NCBI GenBank assembly: GCA_004557385.1
Contig: SFEA01000005.1
Location: 31,239 to 95,238, forward strand
From: Bacteroidales bacterium
Lineage (GTDB): Bacteria; Bacteroidota; Bacteroidia; Bacteroidales; Muribaculaceae
Reading direction: 5' to 3'
Length of the DNA: 64,000 nt
Shown here: one piece after another, positions 54,501 through 62,566 of the stretch
Position numbering within the stretch: position 1 is the stretch's first letter
Layout of the letters: each line of letters begins with the position of its first letter
The notes under the pieces: generated by a model
What the model was told of the DNA's origin: nothing
What the model saw: the letters and a program-made list of their open reading frames with translations, nothing else
The model's database searches: none
Position numbers and translations under genes: made by a program

Positions 54501-55563
54501 ATGGATAGACTTTTCGATAGATGAACGTAAGGCGATGATACAAGGCGTTGTGTCAGCGAAAAATATTGATGAAGCTGCTGCGGAAAAAGATTGGTGGGTA
54601 ACAGCCATATTGTATGCCTTGTTTCACACAAGAGTTGCCGAGTATTTGCTTTTCAAAGGCGGTACGAGTTTGAGTAAAGGCTGGAATATCATTGACCGTT
54701 TCAGTGAGGATATCGATTTGGCTCTTGGTCGTGAATTTTTCTTGAATGAAAGGAATTTATCGTGTGCCCGATGCACAAGCAACACTCAAATCCACAATTT
54801 TAGAGAAAAGGCACAAGACTACATCTTTAGCGAGTTTAAGCAAGACTTAAAAGAGCAATTGTCCAAATTAGGATTAGTCGTGAGGGTGCTGGATGAAAAT
54901 GAAGAAGCAGATGAAGCTGGCGAAGCGAGAAAGGTTGCTCACGATAAAGACCCATCTGTCATTTTTGTCCACTATCCATCACTTTACAATAGCTATGCTC
55001 CGTATGCAAAACCGACGGTGAAAATTGAAATCAGCGTCCTTTCTATGGACGAACCTTACGAACTTAAACGAATATCTTCACTGGTTGAAAAAGTTTATAA
55101 AGATGAAGATGTGGATTCCGACATAGTTCAGACTATCAAGACCGTAAGCCCGGCAAGAACATTCCTGGAGAAAGCATTCTTGCTTTGTGAGGAGTACCAG
55201 AAGCAAGACCCACGCACATATCGTATGTCGCGCCACTTCTATGATTTGGAGAAGCTATCGCACACTAATTATTTGGAGATGGCATTAAATGACCCGAATC
55301 TATACTACGGCATTGTGGAACACCGCAAGAAATTCTATCATGTGGGATATGTGGATTACGATAATGAACTGCCATCGGCAATTACTATTGTTCCAAGAGC
55401 AGAGTTAGTCCCAAAGTATGAGGCGGATTATAACGATATGCGTTCCAACTTCATTTATGGAGAGTCTTTGGAATTTACAGATTTGCTGAGATTCTTGGAG
55501 ATATTGCAAGAAAGATTTCGAAAAGTTGCTCCAAGAAAAGAGAAAGATTGGGAGAAAAGATGA
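54493..55563 (+). CDS. AbiEii/AbiGii-family nucleotidyltransferase toxin
   Basis: 356 residues. The nucleotidyltransferase signature is GGTSLSKGW...DRFSEDIDLAL with Gly-Gly-Thr-Ser at 56-59 and metal-binding Asp73 and Asp75. The rest is helical (KTVSPARTFLEKAFLLCEEY). AbiEii proteins stop growth and phage multiplication, in characterised cases by adding nucleotides to tRNA acceptor ends. Coupled to the antitoxin by overlapping ATG and TAA. The pair is AT-rich and lies between housekeeping genes, as expected for an acquired defence locus. Confidence 0.84.
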   Translation: MSKWIDFSIDERKAMIQGVVSAKNIDEAAAEKDWWVTAILYALFHTRVAEYLLFKGGTSLSKGWNIIDRFSEDIDLALGREFFLNERNLSCARCTSNTQIHNFREKAQDYIFSEFKQDLKEQLSKLGLVVRVLDENEEADEAGEARKVAHDKDPSVIFVHYPSLYNSYAPYAKPTVKIEISVLSMDEPYELKRISSLVEKVYKDEDVDSDIVQTIKTVSPARTFLEKAFLLCEEYQKQDPRTYRMSRHFYDLEKLSHTNYLEMALNDPNLYYGIVEHRKKFYHVGYVDYDNELPSAITIVPRAELVPKYEADYNDMRSNFIYGESLEFTDLLRFLEILQERFRKVAPRKEKDWEKR

Positions 55564-55644
55564 CAAGGTGTTGTGTCTGTCGGCTCGTTAGTTGTAATCA
55601 AACAGCCTTTGCCGCAGGTGGATGCAATGTGCGTGACGAAGATT

Positions 55645-55675
55645 TTGTTTCTGCGCTTTATTTTCATTATCTTTG
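55645..55675 (+). promoter_or_regulatory. Promoter of the MIP18-like gene, possibly leaderless
   Basis: TTG (55645-55647), 20-nt spacer, TATCTTTG (55668-55675). The box ends 5 nt before ATG 55681, so the transcript should start at or next to the start codon. Confidence 0.65.
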
Positions 55676-55680
55676 CAATT

Positions 55681-56001
55681 ATGAATGAACAAGAAAGACA
55701 AAGAATAGAAGAAGACATCGTGAAGATGCTTAAGACGGTGTATGACCCGGAGATACCGGTTGACGTGTATAATCTTGGGTTGATTTATAAAATCGATGTT
55801 GCCGACGATGGCGTTGTGCACATCGACATGACGCTTACTGCGCCTACGTGCCCGGCAAGCGATTTCCTGTTTGAGGACATCAACATGAAGGTGGGCAGCA
55901 TCGATGGCGTGAAGGCTGTTGAAACCAATCTGGTGTTTGAGCCGGAGTGGGACAAGGACATGATGAGCGAGGAGGCTAAACTTGAATTAGGATTCCTATA
56001 A
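55681..56001 (+). CDS. MIP18/DUF59 family Fe-S cluster assembly factor (SufT-like)
   Basis: 106 residues from ATG 55681; an upstream in-frame extension lacks conservation and would span the promoter. EEDIVKMLKTVYDPEIPVDV, VYNLGLIYKI and the TLTAPTCPASDFLFEDI motif with its conserved Cys are those of the family. It helps mature Fe-S proteins. It is followed 13 bp later by lpxH. Confidence 0.9.
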   Translation: MNEQERQRIEEDIVKMLKTVYDPEIPVDVYNLGLIYKIDVADDGVVHIDMTLTAPTCPASDFLFEDINMKVGSIDGVKAVETNLVFEPEWDKDMMSEEAKLELGFL

Positions 56002-56014
56002 CCTTATATATATT

Positions 56015-56767
56015 ATGCCGGGCACGCTTACATATTTCCTTTCGGATTTGCATCTTGGGGCACGCTACATAGCTGAGCCTCGCGAGCATGAGATGCGTGT
56101 GGTGCGTTGGCTCGACAGCATCAAGCATAATGCCAAGCGCATTTTCTTGCTTGGCGACATATTGGATTATTGGTATGAATATCGCTATGTGGTGCCGCGT
56201 GGGCATGTGCGTTTTCTCGGCAAGCTTGCCGAGCTGGCTGACAGCGGCGTGGAAATCACTTGGATGACCGGAAATCACGATATCTGGCTTTTCGATTATT
56301 TGTCGAGCGAGTTGGGCATAAAGGTGGTTGATGGTCCGGTGAAGTTTACTCTCGACGGAAAAACATTCCTGCTTGACCATGGCGATGGGGTGGGGCGCCA
56401 AAAACGTTCGTTTGCCTTTATGCGCCAGCTGTTTCGCAATCGCTTTTGCCAGATGCTTTATGCCGGTATTCATCCTCGATGGACGGTTCCGCTTGCCAAC
56501 GGATGGTCGAAAGAAAATCGCGTGAAGCGCAGCGCTGCCGACATTGAGCGCTGCATAGCGCACGGACTGAAGGCGCTCACCGATTTTTCGGAGGAATATT
56601 CGAAGTGCAATCCCGAGGTTGACTATTTTGTCTACGGCCACCTGCATACGCTCATCGACGACACTCTCAGCACCGGCAAGCGAATGCTTGTGCTTGGCGA
56701 GTGGATAGGCATGTGCACCTATGCCGTGTTCGACGGCAATGAACTTATGTTGAAATCAGCTCTGTAA
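56015..56767 (+). CDS. lpxH: UDP-2,3-diacylglucosamine diphosphatase
   Basis: 250 residues. Metallophosphoesterase motifs SDLHLGARY (Asp11, His13), LGDILDYWYEYR, TGNHDIW, LDHGDGVG and YGHLHT. It cleaves UDP-2,3-diacylglucosamine to lipid X in lipid A synthesis at the inner membrane. Start at ATG 56015 places the first strand correctly (TYFLSDLHLG). Confidence 0.9.
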   Translation: MPGTLTYFLSDLHLGARYIAEPREHEMRVVRWLDSIKHNAKRIFLLGDILDYWYEYRYVVPRGHVRFLGKLAELADSGVEITWMTGNHDIWLFDYLSSELGIKVVDGPVKFTLDGKTFLLDHGDGVGRQKRSFAFMRQLFRNRFCQMLYAGIHPRWTVPLANGWSKENRVKRSAADIERCIAHGLKALTDFSEEYSKCNPEVDYFVYGHLHTLIDDTLSTGKRMLVLGEWIGMCTYAVFDGNELMLKSAL

Positions 56768-57194
56768 ATGTTGGTTCTCAGCCATTTGCTTAAGCGCAAT
56801 GCTGCTGATGGGTTACTTTGTATAAATTGCTTGATGATGATTTGTAAGTCTTAAAAAATGTTTATTAGGCAAGCGTGGAAAATTGTTTGGCAATTTGTCG
56901 GATTTTCAGTAATTATTTATTATATTTGTACTGAAATATACATACTTACACAGTTGATTCTGGCAAATTTCTATTTGTGGTTGTGTTATAATTAGGTTGC
57001 AGATGCAATTTAAATTCTTCAAATAACATTATTTAACAAATTTAATCAAGTTAATTGTTGGTTTTGCATGTTGTTGATAATTAGTGTGTTAACCTAAATT
57101 TAGATGCAAATAGAAGCAATGATGTTAAGAAAGTATGTTATAAAGCATATTTTTTTATTTGCTGAATCAGAAATAAGGATGCATATTTGCACCA
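56768..57194. other. AT-rich non-coding region before the small-RNA-like unit
   Basis: 427 bp with no supported protein gene. TATATTTG at 56921-56928 is a possible -7 box without a proper -33. A 39-codon frame at 57103-57222 (MQIEAMMLRKYVIKHIFLFA...) has no ribosome-site, homology or codon support and overlaps the next unit, so it is not called. Confidence 0.55.
57159..57189 (+). promoter_or_regulatory. Promoter of the small-RNA-like unit
   Basis: TTG (57159-57161), 20-nt spacer, CATATTTG (57182-57189), one mismatch to the -7 consensus. Confidence 0.6.
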
Positions 57195-57286
57195 TAAACC
57201 TAAAACAATCTTTTTTACCTTAAAAAATTATACCTATTGAAGACCTAAAAAGGGACTTTGTTGAAAAGTCCCTTTTTAATTTTTTT
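57195..57286 (+). ncRNA. Candidate small non-coding RNA, about 92 nt
   Basis: A promoter-like box ends at 57189 and a strong intrinsic terminator covers 57247-57286. Between them there is no reading frame of any size that begins with ATG, only an A/U-rich single-stranded 5' part (CCTAAAACAATC, then a U-run). The layout is that of a free-standing small RNA; no known family was recognised. Confidence 0.5.
57247..57286 (+). terminator. Strong intrinsic terminator before ispD
   Basis: A perfect 13-bp stem, AAAAAGGGACTTT with AAAGTCCCTTTTT, loop GTTGA, then AATTTTTTT. It isolates ispD from everything upstream. Confidence 0.88.
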
Positions 57287-57384
57287 GTATAGTGGTGATG
57301 AGGCGATGCGATGGAAAATTTTTTGTAAATTTGTAGGGAAGAAAAAAACAGATTTCGCTAACCACGAAACAAAATAAAGTAATC

Positions 57385-58059
57385 ATGAAGCGATATGCAA
57401 TAATAGTAGCCGGAGGCAGCGGCAGCCGATTCGGCTCAAATATGCCAAAGCAGTTTTTGCCTTTGAGCGGCAAGCCGGTGCTTATGCACACCATCGACAA
57501 GTTTGCTGCGCTCGGCGGCGTGGAAATAATAGTGGTGCTACCGGCTGCGTTTGAGGGCTGGTGGCGCGAGCTGTGTGCCGAACATGGTTTTGCCACCGAG
57601 CACCGAGTGGTGACGGGCGGTGCAAATCGCTTTTGCTCGGTGAGGAATGCCATAATCACCATCGATGTTCAACCGGGCGATGCCATTGCCGTGCACGACG
57701 GGGTGCGACCGCTGGCAAGCACGTCGCTCATTGCTGCCGCATTTGATTGCGCCGAGGCAAAGGGGAGTGCCATACCGGTGGTGGCTGTCACCGACAGCAT
57801 ACGCCGCGTGGTGGACAGCGAAGGCGCTTCCGAGCCGTTGAGCCGCGATATGCTGCGTGCGGTGCAAACTCCGCAGGTGTTCGACGCCATTGCCTTGCGC
57901 AGCGCCTACGATGCCGAGTATTCGCCGTTTTACACCGACGATGCTTCGGTGTTTGAGCACAATGGCGGAGTGATACACATGATTGACGGCGAAGTGACTA
58001 ATATAAAAATCACTCATCCCAACGATTTGACCATTGCAGAAATGCTGATGAATAGATGA
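57385..58059 (+). CDS. ispD: 2-C-methyl-D-erythritol 4-phosphate cytidylyltransferase
   Basis: 224 residues. Signature AIIVAGGSGSRFGSNMPKQF at the N-terminus and VHDGVRPLAS; TDDASVFEHNG and TNIKITHPNDLTIAE near the C-terminus. It transfers CMP to MEP in the non-mevalonate isoprenoid pathway. Its stop overlaps the recG start (ATGA). Confidence 0.94.
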   Translation: MKRYAIIVAGGSGSRFGSNMPKQFLPLSGKPVLMHTIDKFAALGGVEIIVVLPAAFEGWWRELCAEHGFATEHRVVTGGANRFCSVRNAIITIDVQPGDAIAVHDGVRPLASTSLIAAAFDCAEAKGSAIPVVAVTDSIRRVVDSEGASEPLSRDMLRAVQTPQVFDAIALRSAYDAEYSPFYTDDASVFEHNGGVIHMIDGEVTNIKITHPNDLTIAEMLMNR

Positions 58060-60152
58060 ACGAATTGCAGAATATGGACATAAAATACCTGCACGGAGTG
58101 GGTCCGAAACGCGCAGAGCTGCTTGCCAAGCAGCTTGACATTCGTTCCTACTACGATTTGCTGTATTATTTTCCATTTCGATATATCGACCGCAGCACCA
58201 TTCATCGCATTTGCGACCTCGATGGCGAATTGCCATACATTCAGTTGCGTGGCAAGTTTGTGGTGTTCACTCCGCAAGGGCAGGGTGCCAAGCGACGCAT
58301 CAACGCGCTGTTCAGCGACGGCACCGGCACCATCGAGTGCGTGTGGTTCAACCGTGTTAAGCAAATTCAAGACGCCTATCACACTGGTGTGGAGTATGTG
58401 ATTTTCGGCAAACCTACATTATTTAAAGGCGTTTACAGCATAGCTCACCCTGAGGTTGACGTGTACAACCCGCAAAAGATGACTGCTGGTGTGCGCGGAA
58501 TGTATAACCTCACCGAGACGCTTCGTAACCGCGCATTCAGTCAGCGCACCATGCAGCAGCTCATCGACAACCTGCTCAGCGCCAACGTGGTGCAGCGCCT
58601 TGCCGACCCTTTGCCCGAGAAATTGATGCTACGCCACAGGCTTATGCCGCTGCACGAGGCTCTTGTGAACATCCATCAGCCGGCAAGCATCGATGCTTTG
58701 CAGAGGGCGCAGTTCAGGCTGAAATACGACGAACTGTTTATGCTGCAACTCAACATACTCAAATATGCAAGCACGCGTAACGCCAAGTTCAAGGGGCTGG
58801 TGTTCAACAAGGTGGGCAACTATTTCAATCGCTTCTACAGCGAATGCCTTCCGTTTCCGCTCACCGGGGCGCAAAAACGCGTGATAAAGGAAATCCGCAA
58901 GGATATGGGCAGCGGCAGACAGATGAACCGCTTGCTGCAGGGCGACGTGGGCAGCGGAAAAACTTTGGTGGCGCTGATGTGCATGTTGCTTGCCCTCGAC
59001 AATGACTATCAGGCGGCAATAATGGCGCCAACCGAGATTCTTGCCACGCAGCATTTCGAAACCATCAGCAGCATGGTTGAACCATTGGGCATAAAATGTG
59101 CCTTGCTCACCGGCTCCACGCGCAAAAAACTGCGCGAAACCATACACGAACAACTACTCAGCGGCGAGCTGCAGATAATTGTGGGCACGCATGCGTTGCT
59201 CGAAGATGTGGTGCAGTTCTACAACCTCGGACTGGTGATTATCGACGAGCAGCACCGTTTTGGCGTGGCTCAACGGGCACGATTGTGGACCAAGAACTCA
59301 ACACCGCCGCATGTTCTGGTGATGACGGCTACGCCCATTCCGCGCACGCTGGCAATGACCGTTTACGGCGACCTTGACGTGAGTGTGATTGACGAACTGC
59401 CGCCGGGCAGAAAACCTGTCGAAACGGTGTTGCGCACCGACCAGTCGCGTGAGGCGATGTATCGCTTTGTGGGCAGCCAGCTTGCCCAGGGCCGTCAGGC
59501 TTATTTCGTTTATCCGCTGATTCAGGAAAATGAGAAACTCGATTTGCACGACCTCGAGCAGGGCTATCAAACCATTTGTGAGACATTCCCGAGCTATAAG
59601 GTGTGTTTTGTTCACGGCAAGATGAAGCCTGCCGAAAAGGACTGGCAGATGCAGCTGTTTGTGAGCAATCAGGCTCAGATTATGGTGGCAACCACGGTGA
59701 TTGAGGTGGGCGTGAATGTGCCAAACGCGTCGATTATGGTGATTGAAAATGCCGAGCGGTTTGGGCTGAGCCAGCTGCATCAGTTGCGTGGCCGCGTGGG
59801 ACGTGGCGCCTCGCAGTCGTTTTGCATTCTCATGTCGAAGCATCAGCTCGCCAAGGAAACCAAACACCGCCTGATGGTGATGACCGAAACCAACGACGGG
59901 TTTGTGGTGGCTGAGGAGGACATGAAGCTGCGTGGACCGGGCGATATGGAAGGCACGCAGCAGAGCGGAATAGCTTTCGACCTACATATTGCCAACCTTG
60001 CCAAAGATGGCCAGATTGTGCAACTTGCCCGCGACGATGCCCGCGAAATAATCGACGCCGACCCGTCGCTTGCGCTACCCGAACACCTGATGCTTAACGA
60101 GCGTCTGCACGACCTGTTCGACCGAAAAATCGACTGGAGTTTCATAAGCTGA
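58056..60152 (+). CDS. recG: ATP-dependent DNA helicase RecG
   Basis: 698 residues. N-terminal OB/wedge domain (KYLHGVGPKRAELLAKQLDI; LRGKFVVFTPQGQGAKRRIN), then SF2 helicase motifs: Walker A QGDVGSGKTLVALM, DEQH in VIIDEQHRFGVAQRA, MTATPIPRTLA, TVIEVGVNVPNA and QLRGRVGRGASQ. It reverses stalled forks and processes branched DNA. Coupled to ispD by a 4-bp overlap, an arrangement that may force joint expression of unrelated genes. Confidence 0.97.
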   Translation: MNELQNMDIKYLHGVGPKRAELLAKQLDIRSYYDLLYYFPFRYIDRSTIHRICDLDGELPYIQLRGKFVVFTPQGQGAKRRINALFSDGTGTIECVWFNRVKQIQDAYHTGVEYVIFGKPTLFKGVYSIAHPEVDVYNPQKMTAGVRGMYNLTETLRNRAFSQRTMQQLIDNLLSANVVQRLADPLPEKLMLRHRLMPLHEALVNIHQPASIDALQRAQFRLKYDELFMLQLNILKYASTRNAKFKGLVFNKVGNYFNRFYSECLPFPLTGAQKRVIKEIRKDMGSGRQMNRLLQGDVGSGKTLVALMCMLLALDNDYQAAIMAPTEILATQHFETISSMVEPLGIKCALLTGSTRKKLRETIHEQLLSGELQIIVGTHALLEDVVQFYNLGLVIIDEQHRFGVAQRARLWTKNSTPPHVLVMTATPIPRTLAMTVYGDLDVSVIDELPPGRKPVETVLRTDQSREAMYRFVGSQLAQGRQAYFVYPLIQENEKLDLHDLEQGYQTICETFPSYKVCFVHGKMKPAEKDWQMQLFVSNQAQIMVATTVIEVGVNVPNASIMVIENAERFGLSQLHQLRGRVGRGASQSFCILMSKHQLAKETKHRLMVMTETNDGFVVAEEDMKLRGPGDMEGTQQSGIAFDLHIANLAKDGQIVQLARDDAREIIDADPSLALPEHLMLNERLHDLFDRKIDWSFIS

Positions 60153-60248
60153 TGCGGCACGAATTGTGAATTTGCTTAAAATCACGCGATTAGATTGCCA
60201 AAATAAATAAAATTACATAGATTTTTACAAGTTTTAGCACTCGGTGGA

Positions 60249-60279
60249 TTGGCAAAAACAAAATAAATCTTTAACTTTG
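60249..60279 (+). promoter_or_regulatory. Promoter of the M23/LysM gene
   Basis: TTG (60249-60251), 20-nt spacer, TAACTTTG (60272-60279), about 35 nt before the start codon. Confidence 0.75.
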
Positions 60280-60314
60280 GACATCAAAAATTGAACCGGT
60301 ACATTGCATACTAT

Positions 60315-61265
60315 ATGAACTTGAAAAAAAGCATAACGATTTTAGGGATAAGTGTGGGCTTTTTCGTCCTTTCATCGATGGGCGTCAAGGCTGATGCGCA
60401 GAACCTGCAATCGGCACGAAATTATTCGAAAACTCACGAAAAACTTTTAGCTCACCAGAATCGCATACAGGACCAGATACGCCTAAAAGAGGCGCAAGAA
60501 TATGCCAGCCATCTTTATGAAGAAGATGAGCCGGAACCCGACATCTACACCGAAGGATGGGAAAGCGACCATGTTAATCCATATAAAAACGCTGTTATTC
60601 CTGCCACTAAGGAACTCGACGTGTCGAAGTATGCCATGCCAGTTCCCGGTATAATCACTTCGCGCTATGGCTATCGTCCACGTTTCCGCCGCATGCACAA
60701 GGGCATCGACTTGCGTCTGAGCACTGGCGACACCGTTAGGGCAGCGTTCAGCGGCAAGGTGCGCTTGACAAAATATGAGCGTGGCGGTTACGGCTTCTAT
60801 GTTGTGCTTCGTCACGACAACGGCATGGAAACCGTTTACGGTCACCTTTCGCGCTTCCTCGTGAAGCCCGACCAGCGTGTTGAGGTTGGTCAGCCAATTG
60901 CTTTGGGCGGCAGCACCGGACACAGCACCGGTCCGCACCTGCACTTCGAAACACGTTTTATGGGTATTGCCATCAACCCCGAAGCAATATTCGATTTCGA
61001 AAACCAGACGACCCACACCGACGTGTATACGTTCAACAAGAACTCCTACGAAAACAGTCGCAACTATGCTCCTTCGCGCTATAAAGCATCGCGCGGTAAG
61101 GGCAAGTATCGCAGTGGCGGCAAGGCAACGCACAAGATTCGTCAAGGCGAAACGCTCAGTTCGATTGCCGCACGCAACGGCACCACTGTGGCTAAGTTGC
61201 GCCAGCTGAATGGACTTGGCAATTCGTCGAACATTCGCGCCGGCAAGACGCTGCGTGTACGTTAA
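60315..61265 (+). CDS. Secreted M23 peptidoglycan endopeptidase with LysM domain
   Basis: 316 residues from ATG 60315; an in-frame TTG at 60291 is less likely because the signal peptide MNLKKSITILGISVGFFVLS begins here. The M23 core has the zinc ligands His and Asp in HKGIDLRL and His-x-His in GPHLHFETRF; LysM follows at the C-terminus (HKIRQGETLSSIAARNGTTV, LNGLGNSSNIRAGKTLRV). It should cut or bind peptidoglycan in the periplasm. Both catalytic sites look intact. Confidence 0.9.
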   Translation: MNLKKSITILGISVGFFVLSSMGVKADAQNLQSARNYSKTHEKLLAHQNRIQDQIRLKEAQEYASHLYEEDEPEPDIYTEGWESDHVNPYKNAVIPATKELDVSKYAMPVPGIITSRYGYRPRFRRMHKGIDLRLSTGDTVRAAFSGKVRLTKYERGGYGFYVVLRHDNGMETVYGHLSRFLVKPDQRVEVGQPIALGGSTGHSTGPHLHFETRFMGIAINPEAIFDFENQTTHTDVYTFNKNSYENSRNYAPSRYKASRGKGKYRSGGKATHKIRQGETLSSIAARNGTTVAKLRQLNGLGNSSNIRAGKTLRVR

Positions 61266-61299
61266 TCGGAAAATAGAGGTTTTTTCGTAAAAATATTTT

Positions 61300-61325
61300 G
61301 AAGGCGTGTCGTTTGACGCGCCTTC
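61300..61325 (+). terminator. Hairpin after the M23/LysM gene
   Basis: GAAGGCGTGTC pairs with GACGCGCCTTC (11 bp, one G:T) around GTTT. It is followed only by GTTGTTGT, so the U-run is weak. Confidence 0.6.
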
Positions 61326-61430
61326 GTTGTTGTAGTATACTCTTTGTTATCAGTTATGAAAAACAAATCAAATTGGCAATACGCTATTCCAAAATTTAAT
61401 TATTACTGTCCGCTAAACCATAAAAAGTCG

Positions 61431-61462
61431 AGTCCAACTTCTTGAATGGCAGAAGTTGGGCT
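61431..61462. repeat. 12-bp hairpin in the gap between M23 and hxlR genes
   Basis: AGTCCAACTTCT pairs with AGAAGTTGGGCT (one wobble) around TGAATGGC. It may end hxlR transcription from the other side. The rest of the 364-bp gap 61266-61629 has no supported gene; on the minus strand the frame after the hxlR stop stays open for about 55 codons with several Cys. Confidence 0.55.
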
Positions 61463-61629
61463 TACTTTATGTATAAGATAAGCCCCCTCAGCAGTTTGTG
61501 ACGGAGGTTTGATGCTCCGCCACCTTCATCGCTGATATGGCTATGGTTGCATTTTTGTTTGGCACACTCGTCACGTTTCTGACGACACTCTTTGAGAGTA
61601 GCAACTACATAAAAGTAACGCGCATATAT

Positions 61630-62007
61630 TTATTCCCTCGGGATTCGCGTGCCGGATACTGCCTCGAAATTATCAAGAGCCCAAACTATAAGACTTTCGA
61701 TGTGAGGCATAAGCGATTTTCCCAGTTCTGTAAGGAAATATTCAACCTTCGGGGGAATCTCGGAATACATTTTTCGTGAAATCAGACCGTCTGCTTCAAG
61801 GCTTTTCAACGTGTCGGTAAGCACCTTGGGAGAAATATCCGGAATAGCCTTGCCGATTTCATTGAATCTGGTGGCATCGTTCTCAGACAGCACACAGAGT
61901 ATCAGCATAGACCATTTACCCGAAAACCGTGCAACTACGTTCCGGACCGGGCATGATGATATGCCGGTATATTTTTTAAGATTTTCTTTGAGCGGTAATC
62001 TGTTCAT
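61630..62007 (-). CDS. HxlR-family transcriptional regulator
   Basis: 125 residues. Winged-helix core: CPVRNVVARFSGKWSMLILC with the conserved early Cys, RFNEIGKAIPDISPKVLTDT and LKSLEADGLISRKMY. HxlR regulators respond to aldehydes, quinones or oxidants, often through that Cys, and bind paired inverted repeats. It is divergent from the cupin-MBL-radical SAM operon, with two matching dyads between them, so that operon is its likely target. Confidence 0.88.
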   Translation of the reverse strand: MNRLPLKENLKKYTGISSCPVRNVVARFSGKWSMLILCVLSENDATRFNEIGKAIPDISPKVLTDTLKSLEADGLISRKMYSEIPPKVEYFLTELGKSLMPHIESLIVWALDNFEAVSGTRIPRE

Positions 62008-62020
62008 AATCAGATAATGG

Positions 62021-62053
62021 TTACTTTGACGTAAGTGTCTTACTCAAATGTAA
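62021..62053. promoter_or_regulatory. Two tandem TTAC-N6-GTAA dyads, likely HxlR operator
   Basis: TTACTTTGACGTAA (62021-62034) and TTACTCAAATGTAA (62040-62053), centres 19 bp apart (about two helical turns). The inner arms also form GTAAG-TGT-CTTAC. They lie between the HxlR start (62007) and the cupin promoter -33 (62058). Confidence 0.65.
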
Positions 62054-62057
62054 CGTC

Positions 62058-62088
62058 TTGTTTAGGTGAATTATATCCATTAACTTTG
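62058..62088 (+). promoter_or_regulatory. Promoter of the cupin operon
   Basis: TTG (62058-62060), 20-nt spacer, TAACTTTG (62081-62088). It abuts the tandem dyads. Confidence 0.78.
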
Positions 62089-62107
62089 CGCTATTAAAAC
62101 AATAGCG
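62089..62107. promoter_or_regulatory. Inverted repeat at the transcription start of the cupin operon
   Basis: CGCTATT-AAAAC-AATAGCG, exact 7-bp arms immediately after the -7 box. It may be a further operator or a 5' stabilising hairpin. Confidence 0.5.
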
Positions 62108-62151
62108 GCTTTCCGCTGCAAAGTTAATCATAAAATTCAAATCATAAAAAT

Positions 62152-62562
62152 ATGAGCGAAATCAAGACTCTCAATTCGGGCGAAAAATTCGTCCATGCCT
62201 CGGTTGGTTCACTCCACGGTTTCGAGGGAAAACAGTTTGTAAAGGAAGCCACAGGTGCAACATCGTGTGAAATATCATTTGGCACACTCCCCACAGGAGC
62301 AGCCGTACCGTTCTTCCACAGCCACAAGGTCAACGAAGAAAACTACATCATCCTATCCGGAGCCGGCAAGTTTCAGGTTGATGGAGACGTGTTTGACATT
62401 ACCGAAGGTTCTGTGATTCGCGTCTCCACCAACTGTGACCGCAACATCAAATGCACTTCTGCCGAGCCTATGACCTACATCTGCATTCAGGCAAAAGAAG
62501 GCAGTCTTGAGGGTTACACAATGACCGATGCGGAAATCACGGAACGCGAGAATCTGCTGTAA
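62152..62562 (+). CDS. Cupin-domain protein
   Basis: 136 residues. Cupin motif 1 is FFHSHKVNEENYIILSGAGK (two His, Glu) with strand GKFQVDGDVFDITEGSVIRV; the second motif is weak (CDRNIKC). Small cupins of this kind bind a metal and may be isomerases, dioxygenases or sensors; the reaction cannot be named. First gene of the HxlR-divergent operon, 4 bp before the MBL-fold gene. Confidence 0.8.
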   Translation: MSEIKTLNSGEKFVHASVGSLHGFEGKQFVKEATGATSCEISFGTLPTGAAVPFFHSHKVNEENYIILSGAGKFQVDGDVFDITEGSVIRVSTNCDRNIKCTSAEPMTYICIQAKEGSLEGYTMTDAEITERENLL

Positions 62563-62566
62563 CGCC

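Noticed and set aside
57103..57222. 39-codon frame before the small-RNA terminator
   Set aside because: It overlaps the promoter of the small-RNA-like unit and has no ribosome site, composition or homology support.
61537..61779. 80-codon plus-strand frame across the hxlR 3' end
   Set aside because: Antisense to hxlR, which has clear winged-helix motifs; no signal for a second gene.
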